64,000 nucleotides of DNA, taken from Ereboglobus luteus (GTDB lineage: Bacteria > Verrucomicrobiota > Verrucomicrobiia > Opitutales > Opitutaceae). The stretch spans positions 3,080,501-3,144,500 of the forward strand of contig NZ_CP023004.1 of the NCBI RefSeq assembly GCF_003096195.1. The letters run 5' to 3'. This document shows positions 7,621 to 16,234 of this stretch, one piece after another. The notes under the pieces are model-generated. The model was not told the DNA's origin and did no database searches. It worked only from the letters and a program-made list of their open reading frames with translations. A program made the position numbers and the translations under genes. How positions within the stretch are numbered: the stretch's first letter is position 1; each line of letters begins with the position of its first letter.

Positions 7621-8717
7621 GTTTTTACTGGCCGCAACTTCTCTGGCTCCTCGCCATCCCCGTGTTTTTCCTGCTCGGGGAAATCGTGCGCCGCGCCGGT
7701 GTCGCGTTCACCTACCCAAAAATCCTCCGCGCTCGCGCCGGCCGACGCTCGCTCCGGCTTGAATCCGACAATCCAAAATCCAAAATCCAAAATCCAAAAT
7801 CGTCCCGTCCCCGCGTGCTGCTCTACCTCGGCCTCGCGCTCGCCATCGCCGCGTGCGCCCGTCCGCAATGGGGACGCATCGAGGAACCCGTTTTCGACCA
7901 GTCCCGCGAAATCCTGATCGCGCTCGACCTCTCGCGCTCGATGGACGCGACCGACGTCAAGCCCACGCGCCTCGGCCGCGCGCGCCTGCTCGTTTCCGGA
8001 CTCCTCTCCGACCTCAAGGGCGAGCGCGTCGGCCTGATTGTGTTTGCCGGCACCGCGTTTTTGCAAAGCCCGCTCAGTTCCGACTACGAAATCCTTCGCG
8101 ACTTCCTGCCGCTCATGGACACGAAGTATCTTCCCCAAGGCGGCACCGATTACACCGCGCTCCTGAACTCCGCGCTCGGCTCCTTCAGCCAGGGCGACGG
8201 CGCCGACCGCTTCCTCATCATCCTCAGCGACGGCGAGGCAAACGATGACACCTGGCGCCCCCTCGTTGACAAACTCAAGGAGCGAAACATCCGCGTTGTC
8301 AGCCTCGGCGTCGGCACCGAGGCCGGCTCGATCATGCCCGACGGCGCGGGCGGACTCATCAAGGACGAGCGCGGCGCGGTCGTGCTCTCCAAGCTCGAAA
8401 GCAAAACCCTTCGCGAACTCGCCGAGGCCACCACCGGCGTCTATGCCGACGCCAGCAGCTGGGTCAACCTCGCCGAGATCATCGAGCAAACCGTCGCCAC
8501 CGGACGCAAAGGCGCGTTTCGCGAGGAAAACCGCGTGCGCCTCGCCGAGCGCTACCAATGGCCCCTCGCCGCGGCGCTGCTCCTTCTCGCGTTCAGCTAC
8601 TGGTTCGAGTTTCCCGTGCGCCCCAAGAACCGCGCCATCCGCCTCGCCCCGCAAAAAGCCAAAGCCCCCGCCAACGTAGCGCAGACTGCCAAGTCTGCCC
8701 CTCCGCCACTCGCATGA
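7617..8717 (+). CDS. batB: VWA-domain membrane protein BatB
   Basis: A 366-residue paralogue of BatA with the same plan: two N-terminal membrane segments, a VWA domain with MIDAS ALDLSRSM, a LSDGEAND segment, and a C-terminal helix at about 318-335. The start overlaps the batA stop by 4 nt (ATGA), and its own stop overlaps the batC start the same way, so translation is probably coupled. Between the two N-terminal helices is a 32-nt tandem ATCCAAA array (7771-7802), read as NPKSKIQNPKSS; the C-terminal NVAQTAKS is encoded by a 20-nt palindrome (8680-8699). Both look like repeat DNA captured in frame. Confidence 0.9.
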   Translation: MSFYWPQLLWLLAIPVFFLLGEIVRRAGVAFTYPKILRARAGRRSLRLESDNPKSKIQNPKSSRPRVLLYLGLALAIAACARPQWGRIEEPVFDQSREILIALDLSRSMDATDVKPTRLGRARLLVSGLLSDLKGERVGLIVFAGTAFLQSPLSSDYEILRDFLPLMDTKYLPQGGTDYTALLNSALGSFSQGDGADRFLIILSDGEANDDTWRPLVDKLKERNIRVVSLGVGTEAGSIMPDGAGGLIKDERGAVVLSKLESKTLRELAEATTGVYADASSWVNLAEIIEQTVATGRKGAFREENRVRLAERYQWPLAAALLLLAFSYWFEFPVRPKNRAIRLAPQKAKAPANVAQTAKSAPPPLA

Positions 8718-9783
8718 CACTGCGCCCGACATCTCTTTTTTCAAAAATCCTCGGTCGGATCAGCCTGATCGGACTGGCCGGCTTGCTCTGTCTCCCGCTC
8801 CCGCAACTTTCCGCCATCGAAGTCGCGAAACCCGCCGAACCCGCCGAGCCGGCCGCGCCCGTCGAGGATCCCGCGAAGCCGCTTGGCGAACTCGTGGGCC
8901 GGCTCTCCGCGCTCGACACGCTCGCGCCGCGCGACTTCGCCGACTTCGCCACCGAGACGATCGCCTACAGCCAGGCCGTGCAGGCGTCGAAACAACCTGT
9001 ATCCGAAAAACCAATACGCGACGCGCTCGCCGCCGTTGACCAGGGCCGCAAGCTCGACCCCAAGGCCGCCGACTGGGACGACCTTCAATCCCGCCTCGAA
9101 AAATTCCTCGAAAAACCCGAGCAGCAAAACCAGGACCAGCAGCAACAGGACAAAAACGACCAGGACAAGCAGGATAAGGACAAACAAGACCAGCAGCAGA
9201 ATCAGCAGGACAAGCAAAACCAGTCCGGCGACAAAAACGACGACCAACAAAACAAGCAGGACCAGCAAAACCAACAACAGCAGCAGGGCGACAAGTCCGA
9301 CCAGCAACAAGGCGACCAGCAAAACCAATCCGGCGAAAACCAGGACCAGCAGCAACAGCAAGGCTCGCAGGATCAGCAAAACCAGCAATCCGGCGACCAA
9401 GAGCAGCAGCAACAACAGGACAAACAGGACGGTCAGGGCAAAAACGACAACGCCCAAGAGCAGGAGCCGAAACCCCAGCAGCAATCCGCGTTCGGCGACA
9501 TGCAAAAAAAGACGAGGACAAGCAAGACGCCGGCCAGCAATCCCAGGAGCAGCAACAACAACCCGAAGCCCAGCCCGAACAATCCGAAAACATGCAGCAA
9601 ATCGGCGGCTCCGACGGCAAGGATCAGAAGCCCATCGACTCGCGCCTGATCATCCCCATGCAGCAGCTCGATCAAGTGCGCGACAAGGACGCCCCCGCGA
9701 TTCTTTTCCAGCGCATGCAAGCAGCCCAGGACGGCGGCCAGCAGCAACAATCCGCGCAACAACCCAAAGGCAAGAATTGGTAA
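8714..9783 (+). CDS. batC: BatC-like Gln/Asp-rich protein, apparent -1 frameshift
   Basis: It starts at the ATG overlapping the batB stop. It has a signal peptide (LIGLAGLLCLPLPQLSA), a short helical domain (about residues 45-135) and then a long low-complexity Q/D/K/N tract (about 137-255). In the starting frame it would end at 9649 with a basic, unnatural tail (311 residues). The adjacent -1 frame continues the same acidic Gln-rich style (QKKDEDKQDAGQQ), then IIPMQQLDQVRDKD, and ends at 9783 (356 residues). The switch point is A AAA AAG at 9505-9511, in exactly the phase of a -1 slippery heptamer. Programmed frameshifting, transcriptional slippage, a real mutation or a missed A are all possible. 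Confidence 0.7.
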
Positions 9784-9787
9784 TATG

Positions 9788-9981
9788 AATTTTCGATTTT
9801 CGATTTTCGATTTTCGATTGGCTGCCGCCGTGCCGAAAAGGCATGGGCTAAATGACACGGATATGCCCGTCCACGACGCCCCGGATTCGTCCGTGTCGCG
9901 CAGCCCGTGTGTTTCAGCCGCAAACTTCCCGTCTGGAGCGGCAGCTCCCAATCGAAAATCGAAAATCAAAAATCGAAAATT
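9788..9981. repeat. Inverted repeat of TTTTCGA tandem words
   Basis: The left arm (9788-9821) is four tandem TTTTCGA units and the right arm (9948-9981) is its reverse complement at 33 of 34 positions. The inner flanks GCTGCCGC and GCGGCAGC extend the stem. It separates batC from batD. Confidence 0.9.
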
Positions 9982-9997
9982 TTCCTCACTTTCCGCC

Positions 9998-12543
9998 ATG
10001 TCACGTCTCTCCGCATTCCTTCTTTTTTCGCTCTTTACCTTTCACCTTTCAGCCCTTTCCCAAACCATCCGTTGGGATCCATCCGGCGGCAGCCTTGCCA
10101 AGGGCCAGGTCAGCCAGATTCAGCTCGTGTTTGAAAACTGCCAGCCGCAGGGCAGCGTCGCGTTCCCCCCGTGGCCGGCCTCGAACTTCAGCACAACGGC
10201 AGCCGCTCGCAAAACTTCAGCAGCATCAACGGCCGCAACGTGCAAAGCGTTTCCTTCGGCTTCAACGCCCGCCCCACCACCGAGCAGCGAGTCACCATCC
10301 CCGCGTTCAAGATCAACACCGACAAGGGCGAGATCACCGTGGCGTCCGTCAGTTTCGACGTCGGCGCGGCCACCGTGCAGGGCGGACAACTCACGCTCGA
10401 CCAAGTCGTCGGCTCCAAGTTCGTCGTTCCCCAAACCGTCTGGGCCGGCGAGGTGTTTCCCCTCACGTATCGCATCACCGCGCTAAAACGCTTCCTCAAC
10501 TCGCTCGGCAGCGAGCATCCCGAGTGGGATTCGCTCCCGCTCAATCCCGAGCCCTGGCCGAAATACCAATTGGCCGACGAACTCAAAAACGGCGAGCCGT
10601 GGATCAACGTCACCTACACCACCCGCGCCATCGCGCGCGATCCCGGCGCGATCACGCTCAACCCCGCGCGCCACGTCGTCGCGCTCAACACCGGGCGCCG
10701 CGACATCTTCGGCTTCGCGCAACAGGAGCAATTTGCAATCACAAGCGACCAGCCCAAAATCACCGTCAAGCCGCTTCCCGCCGGCGCGCCCGCGAAATTC
10801 TCCGGCGCGGTCGGCCAGTTCAAACTCGAATCGAAAATCGTCCCCGAAAACGCCGCCGTCGGCGAACCCATCACCTGGACGCTCACGCTTTCCGGCCAGG
10901 GCAACTGGCCCGACATCCAATCGCTCCCGCCGCGCTCCGTTTCGAAAGATTTCCACGCCATCCAGCCGCAAGTGAAACGCACGCCGCAGGGCGAAAACGC
11001 GCTCTACGAATTCACCCTCTCCGAGGACGTCGTGCTCGTCCCCACCAAGCCCGGCCCCTACACGCTCGGCCCCGTCGAATGGAGCTACTTTGATCCCGCG
11101 CAAGGTCGCTACGTGACCATCACCGCGCCCGCCGCAAAAATCGACGTCACTCCCGCCGCCAACGCCGCCGCGCCCATCTTTGCCGGCTCGGGCACGCAAG
11201 CCGCGACGCCCGCACCCGACGCGCTCACACTCGCCGACGCGCCGAAGCAGCCCGCCAACATCCCCGGCGATCCGCTTCCCTCCGCCGCTCCCGCGCCGAC
11301 ACCGCTCCCGCGCTCCCCGCTCATTCTCTATCTTCTGGCCGCCGGCCTCTGGCCTCTTCTTCTCTGGCTCGTCCTCGCGTTTCTGCGCGCGCGCCGCACC
11401 GATCCAAACCGCCCGCAACGCGAAGCCCGCGCGCGCATCCAGAAAACACTCGCCGCAATCGACGAGACACCCGCCGCCGAACGCGAACGCCTCGCCTCGC
11501 TCCTGCAAGCCTGGCAGCACGACACCGCCATCCTCTGGAAAATCCCGCAAGTCGTGCCCTCCGCGTCGCTGTTCCTGAAAACAAACGACAAGGAAACCGG
11601 CGCCGCATGGTCGGCGCTCTGGAGCGACAGCGAACGCGCGCTCTACCGCGCCGGCTCGCCGCTTCCGCCCGACTGGAGCTCGCGCGCCCACGCCGCGCTC
11701 GCCGCCAAACGCGCGCGCGGCTTCAACCCGTTCTCGCTCTTCGCTCCGCGCAACCTCTTCCCGCTCGCCGCGGCGCTGGCTGTTTCTTTTTCACTTTTCA
11801 CCCTTCACCCCTCACTCTTCGGCGCCACCAACACAAGCTCCGCCCAAACACCGGAAGCCGCATACAAATCCGGCGATTTCAAAACCGCCGAAACCGCGTG
11901 GCGCCGCGCCGTCGAGGCCGCGCCGACCGATTGGGTGTCGCGCCACAACCTCTCGCTCTCGCTCGCGCAACAAGACCGCTGGGCCGAGGCGGGCGCGCAC
12001 GCCTTTGCCGCGTTTGTGCAGCACCCGAACGAACCCGCGGTGCTCCGCAATGTGCTCCTCACTCTCAGTCGCGCCGGATACACGCCGAGCGCGGTCGCGG
12101 AAGTCACGCGACCCGGACCGGTGCGCGAAGTCGCACTGCGCTTTGCGCCCGCGCAATGGCAATGCGCGCTCGGCATCTCGGTCGCGCTCGCCGCGCTCGC
12201 CTTCGCGTTTGTGCTGCTCGCCGTTTACGGACGCCGCTTCCGGCTGCCGCTTTTCATCCTGGCAGGCGCGGCGTTTGGCTTCGCGGCGCTTGGCGTGACG
12301 GTGTCGCTGCTCAGCCTTCACGCCTACGGTTCCGCGAAGGACGAACGCGCGGTGATCGTATGGAAGTCGGGCTCGCTCCGCTCGATCCCGACAGTCGCCG
12401 ACACGACGCAAAAAACCACGCCGCTAGCCGCGGGCACGGTTGCGATTGTTGACAAGGATTTCCCCGGCTGGGTGCGCCTCGTTTTCGAGGACGGCCAAAC
12501 CGGCTGGGTGCCAAGGGAAGACACCGTGCGCTTGTGGAAGTGA
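9998..12543 (+). CDS. batD: BatD-BatE-like fusion protein, apparent -1 frameshift near the N-terminus
   Basis: A signal peptide (SRLSAFLLFSLFTFHLSALS) and the first BatD strands read in one frame up to AFPP. The rest (VAGLELQHNG, then GRNVQSVSFGFNARP and TIPAFKINTDKG) reads in the -1 frame. The break is at six Cs (10165-10170), so one missing C or a slip would restore about 848 residues. Order: BatD Ig-like region to about 400, a membrane helix, a cytoplasmic stretch, a second hydrophobic segment, two TPR-like repeats (AAYKSGDFKTAETAWRRAVE), two more helices and a C-terminal SH3-like domain (PGWVRLVFEDGQTGWVP). TPR plus SH3 is the BatE plan, so BatD and BatE seem to be fused. It ends the operon. 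Confidence 0.8.
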
Positions 12544-12605
12544 GTTTGCGGGCGCGCGGCGGTTTTACGCATTCGGCAGGTTGTTCAGGAAAACGAGGAT
12601 TTCCT

Positions 12606-15600
12606 TCAATCGCGCGAGCGGCTTGGGGCGGCGAGTCGCGGGAAGCGCGTGCCGTGCATCACAAAATCGTCGTGCTTGCCGGTGTTGCGCAGGCATTTCA
12701 GGCGGGTGCCGGCGGTTTCCACGCTGAGGATGTTTTTCTGCTCCGCGCGTATCCGGATTTCGGTGATTAAAAACAGCGCCTTCACTTCGTCGCCGTATTT
12801 GCCGAAGCGGTCGCGCAGGTCGTTTTGGATTTGCTTGAGCGCGTCGGGTGTTTCGGCGAGCGCGAGGCGGCGATAGAAATCAATGCGCAGCCGCGTTTCC
12901 GAAATATACGCGCTCGGGATGCGCGCTTGGATTTTCGGAATCTCGACAATGCCGCTGGCGGCGTCCTCGGCCGCCTTGATCGCGGAGTAGGACGTGGCGT
13001 GGGCTTGGGAGGGCAGGGCGCGCTCGCCGGAATTGGGTTTGGATTTTGTGGCGGCTCCGGACGGCGGCTTCGGCGAAGCCTCCCTGCCTTCATCCGCCTC
13101 GCCCACATAGACAAAATCGAGCTTCACATTTGCGCGAATGCTTGCCGCCGATTTTTCGCCTTTCAGGCGCGCCACCGATTGCCGCAACAACTGGCAATAC
13201 AGCTCGAACCCGACGCCGACGATGTGGCCGCTTTGCTCCGCGCCCAGCAGGTTTCCCGCGCCGCGCAGTTCGAGGTCGCGCATCGCGATGCGGAAGCCCG
13301 CGCCGAGCTGGTTGTGCGCGCGGAGGGCGTTCAGGCGCTGGCGCGCGATTTCCACGAGGTGCGTGTGACGGTGCAGCAGCAGATACGCGTAGGCTTGGTG
13401 CTTGAAACGACCGACGCGGCCGCGGAGTTGGTAAAGTTGCGAGAGGCCGAAGCGGTCCGCGCCCTCGATGATGATTGTGTTGCAGTTCGGAATATCGAGG
13501 CCGCTTTCGATAATGGTGGTGCAGACGAGGATGTCGTATTTGCCCGCGACAAAATCGGTCATCACATGCTCAAGGTCCTTTTCGTGCATTTGTCCGTGGC
13601 CGACGCCGATGCGCAGGTCGGGCAAAAGTTCGCGCAGGCGCGCGGCGACGAGGTCGATTGTTTGCACGCGGTTGTGCAGATAAAAAACCTGCCCGCCGCG
13701 GCGCAGCTCGTGGCGCACGGCCTCGACGATGAGTTTTTCGTCGTAGGTTTTGACGATGGTCTGGACGGGGTGGCGGTTGGTGGGCGCGGTTTCGATGACG
13801 CTCATGTCGCGCGCGCCGGTGAGCGCCATGTAGAGCGTGCGCGGGATCGGCGTGGCGCTCATCGAGAGCACGTCCACGGTGGCGCGCATGGTTTTGAGGC
13901 GCTCCTTGTGCTTCACGCCGAAGCGCTGCTCCTCGTCGATGACAACGAGGCCGAGGTTGCGAAAGACGATGTCTTTTTGGAGAAGGCGGTGCGTGCCGAT
14001 GAGGATGTCAACTTGTCCGGCGGCGGTGGCTGCGATGATTTTGTTCTGCTCGCCGCGCGTGCGAAAGCGCGAAACCATTTCGACGATGACGGGGTAGCCG
14101 GCCATGCGCTCGCGAAAGGTGTTGAGGTGCTGTTGCGCGAGCACGGTTGTCGGCACGAGGAGCGCGACTTGGTATCCGTCCTGCACGGCCTTGAACGCGG
14201 CGCGGATGGCAACCTCGGTTTTGCCAAAGCCGACATCGCCGCAGATGAGGCGGTCCATGCTGCGCTCGCGTTCCATATCGGCCTTGGTTTCATCAATGGC
14301 GCGGAGTTGGTCGCGCGTTTCGGTGAAGGGGAATGACGCCTCGAATTCCTTTTGCCAGGTGGTGTCGCCTCCAAAGGCGTGTCCGGCCTGGGCTTCGCGC
14401 GCGGCCTGGATGCGGAGCAACTCGGCGGCGAGGTCGATGGTGGCGACTTCGGCGGCGCGGCGTGTTTTTTCCCAGCGATTGGTGCCGATGCGCCCGAGCT
14501 GCGGACGCGTTTTGCTGAGGCCGACGTAGCGGCTGACGAGATGCGATTCCTGCAACGGAACGTGGAGCGTGACGCCGTCGTCGAACTCGAGCGAGATGAC
14601 TTCGCGCATGCCCGTGGCGTGGTCGATTTTTGCGAGACCGCGATAGATGGCGATGCCGTGCTGGATGTGGACAACGAGATCGCCCTCGACGAGCTCGGAG
14701 AAGTCGAGGAGCTGGTCGACTTGGGCGCGCTGCACGAGCGCGCGTTGTTGCAGCGCCGCGCCGCCGGCCCGTCGCGCGCGCTGGCGTCCGAAGAGCTCGG
14801 TTTCGGTGATGTAGAGCGCGGGTTGGAAAGGCGGCGCAGATATTTCTGCCTGTGCCACCTTGCGCGTTATGCGGAAGCCCTCGTTCAATGTGCCGCGCAG
14901 GTAGCGCGGACGGATTTTTTTGAAGGCGGTTGTGCCGGCGAGGATTTCCTTGGCGCGGTTTTCCTCGCCCTCCTTGGCGGTGATAATCGTGAGCGCGTAG
15001 CCGTCGCGGGTTGTCCATTGGGCGACTTGTTTCAGGAAACGCGCGCGGGCGTCCTCCTCGGCTTGGAGGCGTTCGTTGGCGACGAGATCATTGGAGGGAT
15101 AACTGCGGTGGTGAACAAGGCTGTCGGTTTCCCAAACAACTTCGCGCGTGCCGGGCGCGTCGAAAATTTCGCTGGCCTCGTCGAGATCGCTGACTCCAAA
15201 AAGTCCGGAGACTTTTTGGAGAAGGGTGAAGAGTGAAGGGGGAAGGGGGAAATCGGACGCCGGCGTGGTGTTGACGCCGGTTTCGCTGGAGAGCGCGTTG
15301 AAATTTTCCTCCAGCATTGCGGGTTCGACGAACAGTAGGTTTGTGCCGGCGGGAAGGTAATCGGCCATGCCCGTCTTCGACGGCTCAAGGCGCACGCGCG
15401 GACTGGCGGAGAGCGTGATGCTGGCAACGGATTCGCCCGAGCGTTGTGTGACCGGATCGAAGGCGCGGATGTCCTCGATTTCATCGCCGAAAAAATCGAG
15501 ACGATAAGGTTGCGTGGCGGTGATCGGATAAACGTCGATGATGCCGCCGCGCACGGCGTAGCTGCCCGGGGCCTCGCAAACGGCCTCGCTGTCGTAGTCG

Positions 15601-16100
15601 AGCTCGCGGAGTTTTTCTATCAGCGCCTGAAACGGCTGCGCCTGTCCGCTCGAGAGCGTGATTTCCGCCGTGGCAAATTGCGCGAGGGCGGGGACGGGTT
15701 GAGACAATGCCGCGGGCGTTGTGACAATCAGTTTGGGGCGTGAAAATTTTGGTTCAGCGTTAAGGGAACCTCGCAGGGCGGAGAGGACGGTGAGGCGGTC
15801 GGCGCTGGCGGCAAAGGCTTCGCGCATGTCGCGCGTGTCGGGCATCGATTCGGGGAGGATGTAGATCGCGGCGGAGTTTCCGGTTTTCAGTTTGCGGTTT
15901 CCAGTTGGGGAATCTGTTGCGCCGGCAGTTTCAAAAAACGCGATGTCCTCGGCAAGTTGTTCGGCGAGCTTGGATTCGTCGACAACGATCAACCACAGCG
16001 GTGCGGGGTGGGCGCGCACGAGCTCGCCGATGACTGCGCCGCGGGCGGGCGGGCAGACTCCGACGTGCTTGGCTCGATACGGAATCGCTGAGGCTGACAT
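12606..16100 (-). CDS. mfd: Transcription-repair coupling factor
   Basis: A 1164-residue SF2 translocase that removes stalled RNA polymerase and recruits UvrA. The N-terminal UvrB-like homology module is followed by an RNA polymerase-interaction (CarD-like) region around LVEGDLVVHIQHGIAIYRG. The translocase motifs are GDVGFGKTEVAIRA (Walker A), VVIDEEQRFGVKHKE (DEEQ box), SMSATPIPRTL and the TRG motif ELRGAGNLLGAEQSGHI. The C-terminal TRCF domain closes it. Two repeat-like stretches lie in the N-terminal part: 15877-15915 (GNRKLKTGNS) and 15218-15252 (PLPPSLFTLLQ). They look like insertions into surface loops. It starts at an ATG at 16100. Confidence 0.95.
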   Translation of the reverse strand: MSASAIPYRAKHVGVCPPARGAVIGELVRAHPAPLWLIVVDESKLAEQLAEDIAFFETAGATDSPTGNRKLKTGNSAAIYILPESMPDTRDMREAFAASADRLTVLSALRGSLNAEPKFSRPKLIVTTPAALSQPVPALAQFATAEITLSSGQAQPFQALIEKLRELDYDSEAVCEAPGSYAVRGGIIDVYPITATQPYRLDFFGDEIEDIRAFDPVTQRSGESVASITLSASPRVRLEPSKTGMADYLPAGTNLLFVEPAMLEENFNALSSETGVNTTPASDFPLPPSLFTLLQKVSGLFGVSDLDEASEIFDAPGTREVVWETDSLVHHRSYPSNDLVANERLQAEEDARARFLKQVAQWTTRDGYALTIITAKEGEENRAKEILAGTTAFKKIRPRYLRGTLNEGFRITRKVAQAEISAPPFQPALYITETELFGRQRARRAGGAALQQRALVQRAQVDQLLDFSELVEGDLVVHIQHGIAIYRGLAKIDHATGMREVISLEFDDGVTLHVPLQESHLVSRYVGLSKTRPQLGRIGTNRWEKTRRAAEVATIDLAAELLRIQAAREAQAGHAFGGDTTWQKEFEASFPFTETRDQLRAIDETKADMERERSMDRLICGDVGFGKTEVAIRAAFKAVQDGYQVALLVPTTVLAQQHLNTFRERMAGYPVIVEMVSRFRTRGEQNKIIAATAAGQVDILIGTHRLLQKDIVFRNLGLVVIDEEQRFGVKHKERLKTMRATVDVLSMSATPIPRTLYMALTGARDMSVIETAPTNRHPVQTIVKTYDEKLIVEAVRHELRRGGQVFYLHNRVQTIDLVAARLRELLPDLRIGVGHGQMHEKDLEHVMTDFVAGKYDILVCTTIIESGLDIPNCNTIIIEGADRFGLSQLYQLRGRVGRFKHQAYAYLLLHRHTHLVEIARQRLNALRAHNQLGAGFRIAMRDLELRGAGNLLGAEQSGHIVGVGFELYCQLLRQSVARLKGEKSAASIRANVKLDFVYVGEADEGREASPKPPSGAATKSKPNSGERALPSQAHATSYSAIKAAEDAASGIVEIPKIQARIPSAYISETRLRIDFYRRLALAETPDALKQIQNDLRDRFGKYGDEVKALFLITEIRIRAEQKNILSVETAGTRLKCLRNTGKHDDFVMHGTRFPRLAAPSRSRD

Positions 16101-16149
16101 TTATGTCGCAGATTGAACAACGAAGGTGCCGATGCGCGAAGTTTTTTTA

Positions 16150-16225
16150 ATCGCGGAAGCGCGGAAGAGCGGAAATTCAGAAGGGAGTTTGATTCCGTGC
16201 TTCCGCTCTTCCGCGTTTCCGCGAT
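16150..16225. repeat. Inverted repeat of GCGGAAG words
   Basis: The left arm (16150-16174) and right arm (16201-16225) match as reverse complements at 24 of 25 positions. The arms are made of GCGGAA/GAGCGGAA words. It lies after the stop of the alpha-2-macroglobulin gene and before mfd, both minus-strand, so a terminator-like hairpin is plausible. Confidence 0.85.
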
Positions 16226-16234
16226 GGGGTTTTC

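Noticed and set aside
9110-9440. Repeated CAGCAGCAAC/GACAAGCAG tract as a CRISPR or satellite
   Set aside because: It is the coding sequence of the Gln/Asp/Lys-rich BatC tract; no spacers or fixed period.
10483-11691. A 402-residue minus-strand open frame opposite batD
   Set aside because: Antisense to clear BatD coding sequence and composed of Gly/Arg/Glu shadow sequence.
12825-14336. A 503-residue plus-strand open frame opposite mfd
   Set aside because: Same shadow-frame composition and no recognisable motif, while mfd on the other strand has all its motifs.
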